The notes beneath the pieces were generated by a model, which was not told the DNA's origin, did not search any database, and saw nothing but the letters and a program-made list of their open reading frames with translations. From Candidatus Pelagibacter sp. (GTDB taxonomy: Bacteria > Pseudomonadota > Alphaproteobacteria > Pelagibacterales > Pelagibacteraceae), in NCBI GenBank assembly GCA_029941985.1, contig JAPYTV010000003.1:23492-32498 (forward strand): DNA of 9,007 nt, given 5' to 3'. The position numbers and the translations under genes are program-made. Positions 7,382 to 9,007 of this stretch are shown one piece after another (the first letter of the stretch is position 1; every line of letters begins with the position of its first letter).

Positions 7382-8635
7382 TTAATGAGCTACCGCAGCA
7401 GCACCATGTTCATCAACAAGGTCACCACTAACAAATCTATTTAGGTTAAAAGCTGCATTAAGCTTATGAGGTTCATCATTTGCTATTGTGTGAGCAAATA
7501 AATCTCCAGAACCTGGTGTAGCTTTAAAACCACCTGTTCCCCAACCACAATTAAAATACAAACCTTTGATAGAAGTTTTGCTTAAAATTGGACTTGCATC
7601 TGGGCAAATATCAACAATACCTCCCCATTGGCGCAACATTCTCATTCTACTAAATATTGGATATAGTTCTAAAATTGCATTAAGAGTTCCTTCAACAATT
7701 TGATGACTACCTTTTTGAGAATATGAAATATAATCATCTGTACCAGCACCTATTACAAGTTCACCTTTATCTGACTGACTTACATAAGCATGTACAGCAT
7801 TAGACATAACAACAGTATCGATAATTGGTTTAACTGGTTCTGAAACTAGGGCTTGTAAGGGTTTACTTTCTAGTGGTAATCTTAAACCAGCCATATTTGC
7901 AAGTACACTTGAGTGACCTGCTGCAACAACACCAATCTTTTTGGTTTTGATAAAACCTTTAGTAGTTTCTAAACCTTCAACTTCGTCTCCATTTCTTTTT
8001 ATCCCTTTAACTTCACAATTTTGAATTATATCAACACCCATTTCATCAGCACCTCTTGCATAACCCCATGCAACAGCATCATGACGAGCAGTACCAGCTC
8101 TTTTTTGCAAAGTTCCACCTAGGACTGGATAACGAATATTAGATGAAGTATTAATAATAGGACAGAATTTTTTAACCTCTTCTGTGCTTAAGTAATATGC
8201 ATCAATTCCATTTAATCTATTTGCGTGAGTTCTTCTTTTTAAATCTCTTACATCTTGAAGGTTGTGTGCTAAGTTCATTACACCTCTTTGACTAAACATT
8301 ATATTATAATTAAGTTCTTGAGAAAGACCTTCCCAAATTTTTAATGCATGATCATAAAGTCCTGCGCTAGCATCCCACAAATAATTTGATCTTATGATTG
8401 TTGTATTTCTTCCAGTATTACCACCACCAATCCAATTTTTTTCAACAACAGCAATATTTATCATATTGTGTTTTTTTGCTAAGTAATACGCTGTTGCCAA
8501 TCCATGTCCACCACCACCAACTATAACTGCATCATATTCTTTTTTTGGTGCAGGATCTTTCCAAGCTTTTTGCCAATTTTCATGGTACGAAAAAGCATTT
8601 TTAATTAGTGAAAATATTGAATACTTGTTTTTCAT
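7382..8635 (-). CDS. soxB: Sarcosine oxidase beta subunit (catalytic, covalent FMN)
   Basis: This 417-residue flavoprotein has the FAD-binding loop GGGGHG (40-45) with E65 ending the second strand, then the SoxB signature RNTTIIRSNYLWD (about 76-88). In ARHDAVAW (183-190), H185 aligns with the histidine that carries covalent FMN in the Corynebacterium enzyme (His173 there). FNCGWGTGGFKATPG (361-375) closes the FAD site, and the C-terminus ends DEHGAAAVAH like characterised SoxB proteins. It oxidises sarcosine at FAD; electrons pass to FMN and then O2, producing H2O2. The roughly 30-residue N-terminal extension (YSIFSLIKNAF...) resembles that of other alphaproteobacterial SoxB proteins. It is first in the soxBDAG operon. 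The leader is wholly A/T for the last bases before ATG, with no Shine-Dalgarno. MgdA of N-methylglutamate dehydrogenase is the main alternative, but the match to true SoxB is closer. Confidence 0.96.
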   Translation of the reverse strand: MKNKYSIFSLIKNAFSYHENWQKAWKDPAPKKEYDAVIVGGGGHGLATAYYLAKKHNMINIAVVEKNWIGGGNTGRNTTIIRSNYLWDASAGLYDHALKIWEGLSQELNYNIMFSQRGVMNLAHNLQDVRDLKRRTHANRLNGIDAYYLSTEEVKKFCPIINTSSNIRYPVLGGTLQKRAGTARHDAVAWGYARGADEMGVDIIQNCEVKGIKRNGDEVEGLETTKGFIKTKKIGVVAAGHSSVLANMAGLRLPLESKPLQALVSEPVKPIIDTVVMSNAVHAYVSQSDKGELVIGAGTDDYISYSQKGSHQIVEGTLNAILELYPIFSRMRMLRQWGGIVDICPDASPILSKTSIKGLYFNCGWGTGGFKATPGSGDLFAHTIANDEPHKLNAAFNLNRFVSGDLVDEHGAAAVAH

Positions 8636-8655
8636 TATATTAATTAATAATTACT

Positions 8656-8682
8656 TTATAAATATTGAATATTCAATACAAT
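8656..8682 (-). promoter_or_regulatory. Putative soxB promoter
   Basis: On the minus strand TATAAA (8661-8656) is a 5/6 match to a -10 box, ending 20 bases upstream of the soxB ATG. TTGTAT (8682-8677) could be a -35 box with a short 15-base spacer. This would give a leader of about 14 bases, consistent with the absence of a Shine-Dalgarno sequence. The spacer holds most of a perfect palindrome (8664-8679). It is an inference from motifs in very AT-rich DNA, where such matches arise readily. Confidence 0.35.
8664..8679. promoter_or_regulatory. 16-base perfect palindrome, candidate operator
   Basis: TATTGAATATTCAATA reads identically on both strands. It lies in the 68-base divergent gap between soxB and tRNA-Ser, 29 bases from the soxB ATG, inside the proposed soxB -35/-10 spacer and covering the proposed -35 of the tRNA. 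Its size and symmetry suit a dimeric helix-turn-helix regulator. The regulator is unknown and none is encoded in the window. Confidence 0.4.
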
Positions 8683-8693
8683 CGGTTATATCC
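8666..8693 (+). promoter_or_regulatory. Putative tRNA-Ser promoter
   Basis: TTGAAT (8666-8671) and TATATC (8688-8693) are separated by 16 bases, each a 4/6 match to consensus. Transcription would start near 8700, leaving only about 4 bases of leader before the mature tRNA 5' end at 8704. The -35 box lies inside the palindrome shared with the soxB promoter region. Position suits the gene, but the motif match is modest. Confidence 0.4.
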
Positions 8694-8703
8694 ATACGTC
8701 TGT

Positions 8704-8795
8704 GGAAGAGTGGGTGAGAGGCTGAAACCAGTCGTTTGCTAAATGACCGTGCGAGGAAACTTGTACCGAGGGTTCGAATCCCTCCTCTTCCGCCA
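8704..8795 (+). tRNA. tRNA-Ser(GCU)
   Basis: A full class II cloverleaf can be folded. The acceptor stem is GGAAGAG (8704-8710) with CTCTTCC (8785-8791), the D stem GGT/ACC (8713-8715, 8727-8729) and the anticodon stem GTCGT/ATGAC (8731-8735, 8743-8747) around loop TTGCTAA. The anticodon is GCT (8738-8740), reading AGC and AGU serine codons. A long variable arm forms a 7-bp stem with GAAA loop (8749-8766), diagnostic of Ser/Leu/Tyr types. The T stem is GAGGG/CCCTC with loop TTCGAAT. The discriminator is G (8792), usual for serine, and CCA is encoded at 8793-8795. It is divergent from soxB and its 3' end abuts the stop codon of a convergent gene. Confidence 0.97.
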
Positions 8796-9007
8796 TTAAA
8801 ACAATGGCCGGTCTTTAAAAAAATTCATCATCGGAATTGGCCTTTTTTCTAAAATATATCTATAAACATTATAATTTTCTAACACACGCTGTACATAATT
8901 TCTTGTTTCTTTAAATTTAATTAACTCAATCCAGTCAACATAATCAACTTGGTTTTTTTGAGGATTTTTATTTATTTTTTTCCAATATTTAACTCTTTTT
9001 GGTCCAG
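8796..9007 (-). CDS. Soluble lytic murein transglycosylase, C-terminal end (partial)
   Basis: The open frame enters from the right edge and ends at TAA (8798-8796), giving 69 C-terminal residues. The stretch DWIELIKFKETRNYVQRVLE, followed by NYNVYR, is the characteristic end of the Slt70-type catalytic domain, which cleaves peptidoglycan to 1,6-anhydromuropeptides in the periplasm. The catalytic glutamate and the N-terminal helical ring lie beyond the window. The tail after NYNVYR is about 20 residues. Its stop codon touches the CCA of the convergent tRNA-Ser, leaving no intergenic sequence, and a putative tRNA terminator lies within these codons. Confidence 0.85.
   Translation of the reverse strand, partial: GPKRVKYWKKINKNPQKNQVDYVDWIELIKFKETRNYVQRVLENYNVYRYILEKRPIPMMNFFKDRPLF
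8806..8848 (+). terminator. Putative tRNA-Ser terminator inside the transglycosylase gene
   Basis: GGCCGGT (8806-8812) can pair with ATTGGCC (8836-8842) over 7 bp including two G-U pairs, followed directly by six T (8843-8848) on the plus strand. The position, 11 bases after the tRNA CCA, is right for a tRNA terminator. The 23-base loop is long and the stem short, so this is tentative. The sequence also codes for the last residues of the convergent transglycosylase. Confidence 0.4.

Noticed and set aside
3543..8635. N-methylglutamate dehydrogenase (mgdABCD) instead of sarcosine oxidase
   Set aside because: The subunits are homologous, but SoxB matches characterised sarcosine oxidase through its C-terminus (DEHGAAAVAH) and there are no mgsABC or gmaS genes in the window. 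A tree would settle it.
8636..8703. Glycine or other riboswitch upstream of soxB
   Set aside because: The gap is only 68 bases, is mostly A/T, and the likely leader is about 14 bases, too short for a known riboswitch.
8704..8795. tRNA-Ser as an integration site for a genomic island
   Set aside because: No integrase, no partial tRNA repeat and no foreign-looking genes are present; both flanks are ordinary housekeeping or metabolic genes.

Overview
The window is a compact, AT-rich (roughly 30% GC by eye) bacterial chromosome segment. It has nearly abutting genes, no mobile elements and no stretch over 75 bases without a gene. The gene content is a complete tetrahydrofolate-dependent sarcosine oxidase operon plus an iron-type alcohol dehydrogenase with an aldehyde dehydrogenase. 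Together with the extreme AT bias and streamlining, this points to a marine alphaproteobacterium of the SAR11/Pelagibacterales type. That assignment is an inference from composition and content; no 16S gene is present.

Layout. (1) Bases 2-67 hold the last 21 codons of an unidentified plus-strand gene, which converges on a minus-strand gene across a strong bidirectional hairpin terminator (79-106). (2) Bases 113-2246 are a two-gene minus-strand operon: an aldehyde dehydrogenase followed one base later by a short-chain dehydrogenase/reductase. (3) Divergent from it on the plus strand is a group III Fe-dependent alcohol dehydrogenase (2318-3481). The shared 71-base intergenic region carries a good extended -10 element. 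(4) Bases 3543-8635 are a minus-strand operon soxB-soxD-soxA-soxG, all four subunits of heterotetrameric sarcosine oxidase, packed with gaps of 0 and 1 bases and one 8-base overlap. (5) A tRNA-Ser(GCU) with encoded CCA lies on the plus strand (8704-8795), divergent from soxB. (6) The CCA is immediately followed, on the opposite strand, by the stop codon of a soluble lytic transglycosylase whose C-terminus occupies 8796-9007.

How the genes work together. SoxBDAG oxidises sarcosine, the last methylated intermediate of glycine betaine breakdown, to glycine, and passes the methyl carbon to tetrahydrofolate as 5,10-methylene-THF with release of H2O2. The alcohol dehydrogenase and aldehyde dehydrogenase form a plausible alcohol-to-aldehyde-to-acid pair, with an SDR of unknown substrate alongside. 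Both halves would fit the use of C1 compounds and small alcohols known for SAR11, but their substrates cannot be read from sequence.

I see no previously undescribed multi-gene system here. The points most worth a second look are regulatory: a perfect 16-base palindrome lying between the putative -35 and -10 of soxB and overlapping the putative -35 of the tRNA, the divergent alcohol/aldehyde dehydrogenase promoter region, and the zero-gap junction between the tRNA and the transglycosylase gene.
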